Source: Ficedula albicollis
Taxonomy: Eukaryota; Chordata; Aves; Passeriformes; Muscicapidae
Length of the DNA: 64,000 bases
Reading direction: 5' to 3'
Assembly: GCF_000247815.1 (NCBI RefSeq)
Contig: NC_021686.1
Location: forward strand, 10,948,746 to 11,012,745
In this document: positions 11,556 through 22,490 of the stretch, piece by piece
Layout: each line of letters starts with the position of its first letter
Numbering within the stretch: the stretch's first letter is position 1
Notes under the pieces: generated by a model
The model's input: the letters and a program-made list of their open reading frames with translations, nothing else
What the model was told of the DNA's origin: nothing
Databases searched by the model: none
Made by a program: the position numbers and the translations under genes

Positions 11556-13139
11556 TCCATAAGCTCAGCTTGGTTTGTGGAGGTCAGAGATCTGCCCTTG
11601 ATCCATTCGTGATACACAGTATTTCCTCACTTCATCTGCTGTGTGCTGCTTTTGTTGGCAGTGTTTAATTATCCCTCATTGCCAGCCCTCGGTCCTGCTT
11701 GCCAGCCTCTGGGAAGTGGGCTGTGCTGAAATTTCTGATTTGGCTTAGGACTTTCCTTGGGTTTCTGTGGAAATCTCAAGGGGAAGAACATTCTTCAGCC
11801 CCAAATACTGCCTTATCATTTCCTTACGAGAAGGTTTCAGCAGCACCTAATGCAGAGAGCTGTCAACTTCCAGGGTCTGTGGTGCAGAGGGTTGCAGGGG
11901 GGGTATAATCCGTTTTTCCAGGCTGGCTGGTGAGATTCCCCATGGCTTTGGGCTACCCTTTGGATCTATCAGCAGGTGGAATCTCCTGGGGACTCACTGT
12001 CCTCTCTGGAGGGGCATGTCAATGTTTGCCAGGAGATAACTGCATTCCAGGGAGGGACTCTTTTGTCTTGCTAAAATCGAGGAAATCTGATCAAAGTGCA
12101 GCCTTGCTTTAGACTTTTTCTCTTTCTTTTTGACTTTGTCCCTGACCTACATATTGGATCCTGCCACAGTGGTTGGAAGTAATTGAGAGCGTAGTGTTAG
12201 GCTATTTACCAAGCTGTTCACTTGAAAATAACCTTACTGAGTCCAGTCCACACCTGCTCTGGGAGAATTCTGGAGACAAATAGCAAAGCATCATTAACCC
12301 TTTCATCCACATACAACCAGATCAAGATCTAAGAGCAGAGAGATGCTGTACCTCTGCTGATACCAGCAGGAATTTCTGACACAGGGTGTGTTTCACCATT
12401 CATTTCCCAGCTCTGTGTGTGATTCCAACCAGCTGCTGAGGCCAGGTCTGCTCTGTGTCCACATCCACATGAGGACACTTCAGAAAACTCCTTGTGGAAA
12501 TTCCTGCTGGGCGGTTGTTGGTTCGGTGTTCATTCTGCTGGACCAGAGGTTATGCTGGAAAATGTACGTGGTGGGGGGAGGGAGGTGTTTTCTTTGTTAT
12601 CCCAGTGGTTGTTTCTGATTAAAGGATCTATTTTGAAGGGACTGCTAGTCAGTTGCCTAGAAAACATGCTTTCATTTAATTAATCATGATGAATTTAGTC
12701 TGGAGGTTTTGTAGGAGAGAGCAGGCAAGCATATCCTTGGCTTTTTTCCCTTGGAAAAAAATCCCAAACCAAAAAAAAGCAGGGCTTCATGTCTGAAACT
12801 GCAGCTCTTTTGTCTCCCCAGGTCAACATCCTTCTGTCCTTCGGGTTTAAATTTTACAAGCCATGCATTTGCAGAGGTGGATGGAGTTTGAAGTCCATCC
12901 AGGTGTGGAATGAGGAAAGAACCCTCAAGAAGATTACAGGAGCTGTTCTGCAACTCATTAACTTACTCTCTTCCCCTTCTTGTTATCTCCTCCCCATGCC
13001 TGGGGCCTTTCAAAGTAGTGCTCTAAGTGCCTCTCACTTAATCTAGCCCACCTGGACAGGTGTATGAAGAAAGGAATTGCCTTCCGGGGGAGGACTAAAG
13101 GAGCGTGGATTGCAGAGGGAGGCTGCTTTTGGGAACTGC

Positions 13140-13330
13140 TAATCCCAGTTTAACATTATGACAGCTGCTCGTTAAAATCAGGGTGTTTTTTAACAGGCAG
13201 TTAAAGGAGAGGCTTTGCACGCACATTTAACTGAGAATAATAGTGAACCATGTGCATTTGATATTTTTTTTTTCCTTAAATCACGCAAATTGTACATGGA
13301 AAGAATTCTTCGGCGTCAACTTGCTGGGGT
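13140..13330. promoter_or_regulatory. AT-rich block, possible conserved non-coding element (intronic)
   Basis: Unique sequence with several TTTAAC/GTTAAA motifs (TTTAACATTATG, CGTTAAAATC, GCAGTTAAAG, CATTTAACTG). Four similarly spaced GTTAAA-type cores in about 100 bp are suggestive of clustered binding sites. There is no direct evidence of function. Confidence 0.25.
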
Positions 13331-15328
13331 ATGGAATTTACAAGGTTTGCAGTAACATACAGTTTCCTGTTGCGGGGGGGGAGAAAATCACAAAGCTTTC
13401 TTTTTTTCTCTTATTTTAAGATCAAGTTCAAACCCCTGGTATAAACCCAGCCTCTTTAGGAGGGGCACTTACCGCGTTGGGGTTTTTCACTTGTCTCTGT
13501 GGCAGTTCATCATGTAAACTTGTCTGGGTTCTTGTTTTTATAGCTACATGTAAAGGCTGCTTATAAACTACAGTTTTGTACATGGTAAGAAGGCAGCACT
13601 CAGGTCCAATTTGGGAGAGTCTATATACAAAGAAGGAAGCAGTTTCTTTCCCTTGGGGAGATGGCAGTTTCTTCCTTTTCTGAACTTGAGTAAACTTCGT
13701 CTATTAACATGATTTTCTCTGCAGGACTGTGGTGTTGGATAAGAAACATGAAGAGCTGAGGCAGAGCAGGGACTATCAAAGAGACATTTGGCTGTATTTT
13801 ATGTGATTTCACTGCAGACTTTACCAGCTGCCTCCCAGATCAGCAGTTATTTGCTGGTTGATTTCTTGAGGGCAGTGCTGTGGAAGTAAGAAGCTGCACA
13901 GCTCTGACACAAGCCCCCAGACCTACTGGGGGAGCCGTGTCCTTTTCTGCCAGCCCTTAGGCATGAGGCATGAAGGGCAGGTCTGTGATGCAGAGAAATA
14001 GAAAATTGCCCCAGGTAGTTCTGTTGCTGGAAATTCTTATTCCTGCAGCTACTTAGGTTCAGGCAGATTAATTCAACCCACCAACACTGAGCAGCCAGCC
14101 TGGGAATGGAAGTTTCTCTGCTGTGTTTTTGGCAGCTCTACTCCAAATTGTGGATGGGCATGTCCTTTCTGTCTCCCAGGAAATGCCATTCTCTCGTGTT
14201 GCTTTCTTCAGCTGGGATTTTCCTGTTTCCAGCAGCTGGATTTCCAGCCTTTCCTCACTGTTTGACAGAAATCTGGCTATTTCAGAGCTAGAGATGAGCT
14301 GGGAACCTTCCAGACACACCTGTCTTAAGTTTGTTGAGCTGAGAGCTTCTCTTTGGACCCAGCACAGCTTGGTTCAGCCTCCAGGGACTGGTGGTGCCAG
14401 TGTGACTCCGCCTCCTTGTGAGTGATAATGAACTGGTCCTTGTCACACCCTTCAGAGGAAACACCTTGGTAGCACAGGACCAGGAGTCACAAATATTTTT
14501 CATTTTGAGGTGTAACTCTTAAGGGTAATTATGCTACAATTTTACACCCCCAACCCAGCTTTAAAAAACTGAACTCTTTTTACACTGCGCTGAGTAACAC
14601 CATTTCTCTTCCTCACAGGTTGCTGTCATGTAAAGTACTTGCTGCTGGGCACTTGGGCTTTTTCTGTACGGTTCTTTCTACATTGTTTAATGGCTTTAAC
14701 TTTTGCAAATCTCTTCCTTTGCTCTGCAGCCTGGATTAAAAAGAAGGCTGAAGTGTGTGAGTGTGAGCACACTTAAATGCTTATCTGCACATCTGAGCTT
14801 TCTAAACTTGCCTATGCTCTAATTGCAGAGTGTAGACTCTGCATGCAGAACAACCCAGCCTGAAGTGATAATCTCAGGCTCAGCCCCGAGGGAATGCCTG
14901 ACATTGCTCTGGCCTGATTTTCCTAATGGCTCTGCAACTTGCCTCTGGTTTGCAGGTGGTTTAAATTGTTATCGCTGAGCACCTTGCCCAGCTTGGGCAT
15001 AGCTCGTGGGATCTCTTATCCTCTAAGAATACCTACGTGTCTTGATTTATTTTTATTAATTTTTTAAAAAACTTCTTCCTCCCTCCCGATTTTAGGTGCA
15101 ATTTGGGCTTGTGCCAGCTTAGCAGACTGACTGCAAAGGGGTGCAAACCCAGCCTGAACTCCCTGCTGACACAGAGAGGGAAGAGTGGGAGACCTGGAGT
15201 TCCCCTCCTGCCTCCTCTGAGCAACCCTTCCTTGCCCCCATCCTGCATGATCGATACCCAGGCCATCCCCTTCTCTTGCACCGGAGAATTGGTATTTTTC
15301 CTTGGCTAATAACCTGTGTCTGATTTAG

Positions 15329-15485
15329 TTTCCAGGCAGAGCGCCCTGCATTAAACGTCGTCATTTTCCCTCTGCTTCACGAGGACTTGACAGAGGTCAT
15401 CAGAGATGTCCCCATGAGGCACTTGGATGAAATTACCTTGTTTAAAAGCAGAGTGGCTGAGGAGCCTCCCAATTTGTGGTGGTGA
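15329..15485 (+). CDS. FBXL18: FBXL18 terminal coding exon, copy 1, with stop codon
   Basis: The exon follows the acceptor TGTGTCTGATTTAG. Its first base T joins the AG left by the exon ending at 2394 (AG|T, serine). It then encodes 51 residues, beginning FQAERPALNVVIFPLLHED and ending KSRVAEEPPNLWW, with TGA at 15483-15485. This tail matches the C-terminus of vertebrate FBXL18 as I remember it, including the terminal EEPPNLWW. No frameshift or internal stop is present. The same exon is repeated 1019 bp downstream. The nearer copy should normally be used, because it carries both its own acceptor and a poly(A) signal (15618-15623). Confidence 0.93.
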
Positions 15486-15617
15486 CTGTCACAGCATGGA
15501 AGGGACAAGTCATTGTGAACCCATGGAGCAGCTTCTTGTTGGCCTGGATTTCCCATCCTCAGCTCCTGGCCACCTCAGTGGATGCTGTACAATCACTTCA
15601 AACAGGTGCAATTGCAA

Positions 15618-15623
15618 AATAAA
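15618..15623 (+). terminator. FBXL18: Candidate FBXL18 poly(A) signal, copy 1
   Basis: AATAAA lies 133 bp after the stop codon, followed within about 30 bp by GT-rich sequence (GGTTCTTTGCAGTGGGGT). The spacing suits a short 3' UTR. Real FBXL18 transcripts may use other sites further on, which the sequence alone cannot show. Confidence 0.5.
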
Positions 15624-16347
15624 AAAAGCTGGTTCTTTGCAGTGGGGTAACATCTATTGGATATTGCTTGCATCTGAAAACCCTGTCTCAAAGGCTTGTG
15701 GAATCTGATGAGTGTTTCCTTGCGGTTAATATGAATAATTTTTGTTATTGAAGTAAAAGGTAAGAGAAACTGACTTAATGCTCTTTCCCCTGTGTCCCCT
15801 GGTGTCTGTCCCAAGGGCCCCTGTGTATGTTGGCAGTGTGCTTTGTGGTTTTGGTGGAAATCATTCTTTGCTTCAGTCTGTTTTTGGCAAAGTAGAAAGC
15901 CTAGGCCAGCTCAGAGGCACAAAAATGTGTTGCTCAATTGAAGTGCATCACATCTTTTCTATGTTACAAATAGGCATTTGTAGTCACACACGTGTGAGCA
16001 CCTTGCCCAGCTTGGGCAGAGCTCGTGGGATCTCTGATCCTCTAAGAATACCTACGTGTCTTGATTTATTTTTATTAATTTTTTAAAAAACTTCTTCCTC
16101 CCTCCCGATTTTAGGTGCAATTTGGGCTTGTGCCAGCTTAGCAGACTGACTGCAAAGGGGTGCAAACCCAGCCTGAACTCCCTGCTGACACAGAGAGGGA
16201 AGAGTGGGAGACCTGGAGTTCCCCTCCTGCCTCCTCTGAGCAACCCTTCCTTGCCCCCATCCTGCATGATCGATACCCAGGCCATCCCCTTCTCTTGCAC
16301 CGGAGAATTGGTATTTTTCCTTGGCTAATAACCTGTGTCTGATTTAG

Positions 16348-16504
16348 TTTCCAGGCAGAGCGCCCTGCATTAAACGTCGTCATTTTCCCTCTGCTTCACG
16401 AGGACTTGACAGAGGTCATCAGAGATGTCCCCATGAGGCACTTGGATGAAATTACCTTGTTTAAAAGCAGAGTGGCTGAGGAGCCTCCCAATTTGTGGTG
16501 GTGA
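16348..16504 (+). CDS. FBXL18: FBXL18 terminal coding exon, duplicated copy 2
   Basis: An exact repeat of the exon at 15329, with the same acceptor, the same 51 codons after the split serine, and TGA at 16502-16504. Splicing from 2394 to this copy would give the same protein, so the duplication changes only intron length and 3' UTR choice. It has no donor and cannot be an internal exon. It may be a genuine spare last exon or an assembly duplicate. Confidence 0.75.
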
Positions 16505-16636
16505 CTGTCACAGCATGGAAGGGACAAGTCATTGTGAACCCATGGAGCAGCTTCTTGTTGGCCTGGATTTCCCATCCTCAGCTCCTGGCCACCTCAGTGG
16601 ATGCTGTACAATCACTTCAAACAGGTGCAATTGCAA

Positions 16637-16642
16637 AATAAA
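16637..16642 (+). terminator. FBXL18: Candidate FBXL18 poly(A) signal, copy 2
   Basis: AATAAA in the second copy of the duplicated unit, at the same distance from its stop codon as in copy 1. Confidence 0.4.
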
Positions 16643-17087
16643 AAAAGCTGGTTCTTTGCAGTGGGGTAACATCTATTGGATATTGCTTGCATCTGAAAAC
16701 CCTGTCTCAAAGGCTTGTGGAATCTGATGAGTGTTTCCTTGCGGTTAATATGAATAATTTTTGTTATTGAAGTAAAAGGTAAGAGAAACTGACTTAATGC
16801 TCTTTCCCCTGTGTCCCCTGGTGTCTGTCCCAAGGGCCCCTGTGTATGTTGGCAGTGTGCTTTGTGGTTTTGGTGGAAATCATTCTTTGCTTCAGTCTGT
16901 TTTTGGCAAAGTAGAAAGCCTAGGCCAGCTCAGAGGCACAAAAATGTGTTGCTCAATTGAAGTGCATCACATCTTTTCTATGTTACAAATAGGCATTTGT
17001 AGTCACACACGTGCAGTCACAGATATTTAAAGATTTTTTTTTTTTATTGAGAAGTACCACAAGGACTCTTTTTATTTTTAGTAACAA

Positions 17088-17116
17088 ACTATGGTCATTA
17101 ACACCTTGACCATAGT
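17088..17116. repeat. Short inverted repeat (10-bp stem, 9-base loop)
   Basis: ACTATGGTCA at 17088-17097 is the exact reverse complement of TGACCATAGT at 17107-17116. It sits just beyond the second 1019-bp copy. It could form a hairpin in a long FBXL18 3' UTR, or be chance. Confidence 0.6.
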
Positions 17117-18989
17117 ATGTTCCTGCTGATGGTGTTTCCATTGGTCTGGTGGAAGAAGTTCTCAGCTCTTCTGGAAATCATTGTCCTAGGGTAGATGGTG
17201 CCTACAGTGAATAAGTTGAGGCTCAGATCTGATTTATATGCAGTCTGTCTTGCAGTGTAGATGGGAATGTAGTGTTCCAGTTCTGTCCTTATATCCCATG
17301 CCTTGAGCTCATGCTAATTTTAGAGATGTTATGAAGTATTTTCACAGTGTGATTTCAGTCAGCTTCTCTGCTCCACAGGACTTCCTCAGGCATCAGTAGT
17401 GGTCTGGATCGCTTTCATATTGCCTTATTTACTGAGCACTTTTAAAAGCATCAGACAGCTGTACCAAAAGCCAAGTTACAAATTCCTGGAGCTACATGTC
17501 TGGGTGGCAGAATTTTCCTTGGTAGCATACCAGGTCTGTCTTCTGCAAAGCAGCTGCTGACCAGAGCTGTCTAACTTCACCCAAATCCTGAATGTGTTGA
17601 GCTCTGCTTTTCTGGGGAGGCCCAGAGTTGTCCAAAGATGATGTGCCCATCTCCTTGTCAGCATTTTCTACTCAAGATGCCCTTCTCACAAATGCTCTTC
17701 TGCCCTCAGTGGTCATAGGGAGCCTGGTCTGATGGGATAAATTTGAGAACAAAATGCATCTTCCAGCCCTGAAGGACTTTCTGTCCTTACTTTCCAATCA
17801 GCCACGTGTGAGCCTGCCTGGAATTCTGTCCCACAGGTGTAAATCACAGCCAGGCTGTGATAACCCTTGTGCTCAGAGGGGTTACAGTAAAGAGCAGGTA
17901 AGTGTCAGGCTCTGCTAGCACAGGTCTGTGCCTTGCTGAGACCAATCCCTGGTGGTTTGCTGTCTTCCCCTGTCAGGCCAGGGGGCCAGCACAGCCTCTG
18001 GAGTGCAGCTGGCAGCAGGATGGTGAGGCCAGCTCCTGCTCCCCCGGGAATGCTGCAGCTGAGCTCTGAGCTCAGTGTTTGAAGCTCTGCCTCAGCTCCA
18101 GCTCCGTGCAGCTGAGTGTGAGGAGCTGCTGCCCTGCTCCTGCCACCGTTTTCTCTCCTACTCTCCCTGATGAGGTCGTTCTTTCTACCTCTTGTCATAT
18201 TACTCACCTGTTTGAATCCCCTTCTCCCTCTCTTCTCTCCCTCACTTCAGCACATCAGATGTGCTTTTTGGCAGGAACATTGTCCAGTTCAGGCCAGTTT
18301 CAGCTCTGCCTGGTTTTTGTCTGTGTTTTCTTCTAGGATAACTATTGAGGACTGGGCAGAGGGCGTTTGTTTCCTCCTCCTTGTTTGAAGCACTGGCAAA
18401 GTTGCTTTGTCCTGCTTGTGCCTCTGGCCTCGGGGCAGAGGGAAGGTGGAGGGTGTGGAGGCAGCTCTGATGCCTTAGGGGACCTGTTCAGTCCTGTGAA
18501 GGAATCCTGATGTTTGGTTGGAGTGAGGCCATTCCCACCCTCAGCGGGGATTTCCTCTGCATAAACACACTGTGGCATTAGCCAGAGCTTGGCACTGCTG
18601 CCAACTCACCTCTTCCTGTTCCTCTGGTAAACCTGGGCTGGGGGGCACTGGTGTGCAGAACCCAGCTGTTGCTTGGTTCTGGTGTTAAACCTTTGCTCTC
18701 GGGGTGGCAGTCACCTGGTGGAATGTGCTGTACATTTGGCTTGGCACATCCATCTCCACCTGCCTGTGTCCTGCTGGATGGGAGCAGCAGCCAGGGATAT
18801 TTTATTGCACTGTTCTCCTGTTGCCAGGGATATGATGTTTGGGCATCTGTATTCATGCAAGTGGGTCACAGGTCCTGATGATGCTGCCATTTATAACCAG
18901 GGCTAGGAAAGGTCACCCACAGGTGATAAAGGTAGCATCCCAAATAGTAATGAAGAGCTAAAATCTCCTTCCACCCCCAGCTCCCCAAC

Positions 18990-19200
18990 TCCAGGCTAGT
19001 GCTTGATATCTCTACTACAAATCCTCTTATGGTGAGTGAGAATTTCCGCTGCTTTTGCACTCCAGGCAGGATTCACCAGATGTTAATAATGTGCTTATTT
19101 TCTCTAAGTGCTATTTTGGCATCGGTGTTAATTACAATTTATATTCTGCAACATTTACACTGGGAAAAGAACCCACCCTAATAGTACCCAATTGGCAGAG
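18990..19200. promoter_or_regulatory. AT-rich block, possible conserved non-coding element
   Basis: Unique sequence with GATGTTAATAATGTGC, GTGTTAATTACAATTT and TAATAGTACCC, giving several homeodomain-like cores in about 150 bp. Judged by composition only. Confidence 0.3.
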
Positions 19201-20559
19201 CTGGGCTATTAAACACAGCTCCATATGTTCTGAGCAGAGCCGTGGATGGGACTCAGAGCCCACTCAGCACTCAGGCTCCAGCAGGCAGCTGTAGAGCAAG
19301 AGAAGAGAGCAGAGGGAGGGGTGTTCTGCCCCTGGATTTTATTTAATATGAAATCCCCCCTCCTTTTCTGTCCCCATCTCCCCAGAAATCTCCCTCCTTC
19401 TATCTGTGAGCATTTAAGGAGGTGATCTCTGAGCCTGCTGATGCTGCTGTCCGTTGTCTAAAACAAATGAATTCAGTTCCAGAAGGTGCCCTTCTCACAG
19501 GGAGTGCTTCTGCAGGATCCCAGTCTCCCTGCTGGCCTGTTCCTTGCTGCCTTCCAAAGCAGACCTCCAGTCTTTGGGAACTGCAGCAGAAATCTTTGCT
19601 TTGACCACCACCAAGGTGTCTGTGGTTCTGTGGGAGAAGGATATTCTGGGACAGGTACTGTTCTTGTGTAAAACTCGATGTAGTTTGCTGCTCTGCTCAT
19701 GTCCACAGTTTTGTTTGGCAAAGTGGCATTTGGTTCCTGCAGGCTGGGAGGGTCTGGAGTGACACTGGTGTGAGGAATTCAGAGGGACTAAGTAATCTGT
19801 GGTTTTCTTGAGAGTGTAGGTTCAAGAATTGCTTCCTCAGCTGTTGGCAAAGCTGATTTCATGGTCTCTGTAGGAGATGGCAGTGTATCCACTGGTGTGT
19901 TTGGAGAAGGGGCTGTGTGGTGACAGTCTCTCCCTTCAGGAGAGATCTGACTGTGGTCACTTCTCTCTCAGGGAGGTGGGAGTGAGAGGAGTCATGGATC
20001 TCACTCTGGAAGCCAGACACACATTGTGAGGCTTGGCTGTTTCCTCACTTGTGGAGGGGAGGAGGCTCCCCAGGAGCTGAACCCTCTCCAGGTGAGGAGT
20101 TGCTCTCTGGGGAGCAGAGGGCAGACCTGGGGCTGTGTGGACTGAGAGCAGCAGAGCCACAACCCCAGTCCCTGTAATTCCCATCCCTGCCTCCTCTGCC
20201 GGGTGTGTGGGATCCTGAGAGCAGAGCAGGACCCATCTTCTCGTTGGTGTTCAGAGCTGTGGCAGTTCTGGGACTGTGGACAGGTGTGAGGCTGCCCATG
20301 TGAGGTGCTGGGTGCATTCTTCCAGCAGTGCTTTTTTAGGATAGGGCTGTAGAAATTTGGGGCTTTCCCTCTGGTGGAGTGAACCAGTGCAGGAGGGTTG
20401 TTTCACCTGGCCAAGGGGGATGCAATTCCCTCTGGGCTGGTCCCAGCAGTGTCCAGCCAAAGCTGGGAGAGCAGTGCAGGAGCTGTGCTGGATGTTGCAG
20501 AGCCCAGTCTCCTTGCACTGCAGCTCTGCTGCCTCTTTGAGATGCGCAGGCAGCCGGGC

Positions 20560-21480
20560 TACTCCAGCAGGAGAATCATTTCCATAGAAACCAATTGGGA
20601 TGTTGTACGGGGAATAATGATTAATAGTGAAGGGATGTTGCCTCAGGCCCTTTTCATTTTTTAGGGGGCAGTGAGGGACAAACTGGGGCACAGGTAGGGG
20701 GACAGGGGGACTTGAAAACTAATGGAAACCATCCCTTCCATTAATTTCCAGGGCAGCTTTCCCTCTTCTCCTCCTACCCAGCCCCCCACTGCTGCTCCCA
20801 GCTTTCGTCAAATTTTCAAAATGGCTAACCTGGTTAGAAATAATCATAATAATAAAAAAGGATGGATGAGGTCTGACTACTAACATTGTTGCTGTTAGCA
20901 GCAGGATTTCAGCCATAAAACATGAAGCAAGGGAGGCATTGACCTTTCCGCTGTTTGAAATGAATGGAGACATCAATATCTATTGTTTTGTGGCATTGAC
21001 CTCTGACGCTCTCAGTTCGCCCTCCCCTTTCTTTTTTTTTAATTTCCCCCTGACACTCGAGGAAAGGGGTCAGTCTGTTCCATCTATTGATCCCCATCTT
21101 ACTTGGTGATAGGGAAATAATTAGAATTTTAAAGATCTCTGCTGCTCGCTGGTGAAATACATATACAGAGGCACAGGCTAAGCCCCCGCTTGCCATGTTG
21201 TGTTCTCCCCCTTTCCTTGCAGAGATCCAAAGCTCTGAGATCTGAAGGAAGGCAGATCAATATAGGTTTAATCATGATGGGGGTTTTATTTCAGTTTTTT
21301 AAATGGTAAAGTGTAACGTTTTATGTTAATGTTGTCGGAGCCTGGCTGCCTGGTGCCTTGTTTTATTTATTCTTTTAAGTAGCCCCTTCTTTTGTGAACT
21401 TCATCTATGTACAGAGAATGTGAAATCAGGCATTGCTAATTAGCTGTATGACAATTAAGTAATGTAGCACAAAACCATTA
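20560..21480. promoter_or_regulatory. Cluster of AT-rich blocks, possible enhancer region
   Basis: Three blocks stand out from the GC-rich surroundings. 20570-20640 has AATAATGATTAATAG. 20815-21180 has TTGACCTTTCCGC and TTGACCTCTGACGC, which resemble nuclear-receptor half-sites, plus GGAAATAATTAG. 21290-21480 has TTGCTAATTAGCTG and CAATTAAGTAATG. The density of intact TAATTA and TGACCT cores is what one expects of developmental enhancers. No alignment is available. Confidence 0.35.
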
Positions 21481-22395
21481 GGACACTGGATTTGTTTTTG
21501 AAGTTTGTCCTTTGAAGTGGAAGCTGCAACTCCCTGCCCAAGGCTGCTGGGGAAAATGTTTTTCTATCAAAACTTTCTTTGAAAATAAAATGTCAGTGTA
21601 AGAGTCCCTATTTCTGTTGTCTCTCCCTCTAAACAGCGGGTGGAAATTGTTTCTCCTTGTAAAAACTGCTGGCATTGATAGAAAGGGGAATTCAGGAAAG
21701 CATTAAATGGGCAGTTGGTCTCCAAACACCCTCAGTTCTGGTAGAGATGTTACCAAAAATGCTTGTTTAGCTCATTGAGAGGGAGCAGTGCCACACTGGG
21801 AGAGAAAACCCAGCTCACGAGCCTGGAGATGGCAAAGGGAGCTGGTTCTAAACCTGGGGGTTGATCTCTGACACCCCAGGTGCCATCAGGGTGACAGCCT
21901 GGCCACAAACCCCTGCAGGCTGCTGGTTGGGGCTCCTCGTCCGTGCGCTCGTTGGACTCTCCTGTTTGCATCTGGCCCTTTGTCCTCGTAGTGAGTCAAA
22001 TTCTGAATGTGCAACTTTCATGTACGCTGGTGGCATGTAAAACTTCCAATAAAGAGTGAAACATTTGCAACCAGCTCTGTCTCCTTGCCTCCTGCTTCCC
22101 GTTTCCCTCTCAGTGTGGAGCCCAAAGCCACCTTCTCATGGGGAACACCTTGGGGTTGCCAGGTAAATCTGCACTGGGAGCTGTGGAGTGTCACTGGCGG
22201 TGCTGGGAGGAGCAATTTTGGGGTTACAGCCCTGTTCCCTTGACTTTGGGGATGCTGTTCTGTGGGCTCAGCTAAAGAAGAAGCTACTCTGTGTTTAGGA
22301 AATACTTCTCCTTGGATCTCTGTGCATCCAGCTGCTTAGCTGTGCTGTTGTGGGACAGAACATTCAGTGCTGGGTTGAGTGGGGATTGGAGCTGC

Positions 22396-22490
22396 CTGGT
22401 CTAGTGGAAGGTTCCCTGCCGTGGCTGCAGGGTTGGAATGAGATGAGCTTGGAGGTCCCTTCCAGCCTGAACTGTTCTGTGATTCTGTAA
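22396..22490 (+). mobile_element. CR1 LINE, short 3' end fragment
   Basis: The last roughly 95 bp of a CR1 element: CCTGGTCTAGTGGAAGG, then GGTTGGAATGAGATGAGC, then a tail ending TTCTGTGATTCTGT. Everything upstream of the tail is missing. Confidence 0.9.

Larger units (their letters stand above)
2395..15328 (+). other. FBXL18: Last intron of FBXL18
   Basis: About 12.9 kb between GTGAGT at 2395 and the acceptor TGTGTCTGATTTAG ending at 15328. It contains a palindromic repeat (3875-4045), a CR1 LINE tail (6826-7378), a long TTCC microsatellite (11103-11503) and AT-rich blocks that look conserved (about 2990-3215, 8790-8960 and 13140-13330). I see no other exon. If the second copy of the terminal exon were used instead, the intron would run to 16347. 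Confidence 0.75.
14976..15994 (+). repeat. Tandem duplication of 1019 bp, copy 1
   Basis: Copy 1 runs from TGAGCACCTTGCCC to the last CACACACGTG before 15995. It is followed directly by copy 2 with an exact offset of 1019. I see only two differences, at 15000 (T, against G at 16019) and 15017 (T, against G at 16036), both in the first 42 bp. The unit holds the acceptor, the FBXL18 terminal coding exon and the start of its 3' UTR. The breakpoints show no obvious microhomology. Confidence 0.97.
15995..17013 (+). repeat. Tandem duplication of 1019 bp, copy 2
   Basis: Second copy of the unit starting at 14976, ending in CACACACGTG before CAGTCACAG. It appears identical to copy 1 over roughly the last 975 bp. 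Identity this high means either a very recent event, gene conversion, or a false duplication made when two haplotypes or overlapping contigs were joined. Confidence 0.97.
17014..22395. other. Intergenic DNA downstream of FBXL18
   Basis: No exon or RNA gene is recognisable. The first kilobase or so may still be FBXL18 3' UTR. It includes a T run at 17034-17045 and a short perfect stem-loop at 17088-17116. AT-rich, possibly conserved blocks occur at about 18990-19200 and 20560-21480. The remainder is unique GC-rich sequence with short shadow frames. Confidence 0.6.

Noticed and set aside
10943..11668. Frames of 166-224 codons with FLPS or GRKE repeats
   Set aside because: They are translations of the TTCC tetranucleotide repeat, open in several frames on both strands.
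15033..16833. Pairs of identical small frames repeated about 1 kb apart
   Set aside because: They are copies made by the 1019-bp duplication. Only the frame of the FBXL18 terminal exon is supported.
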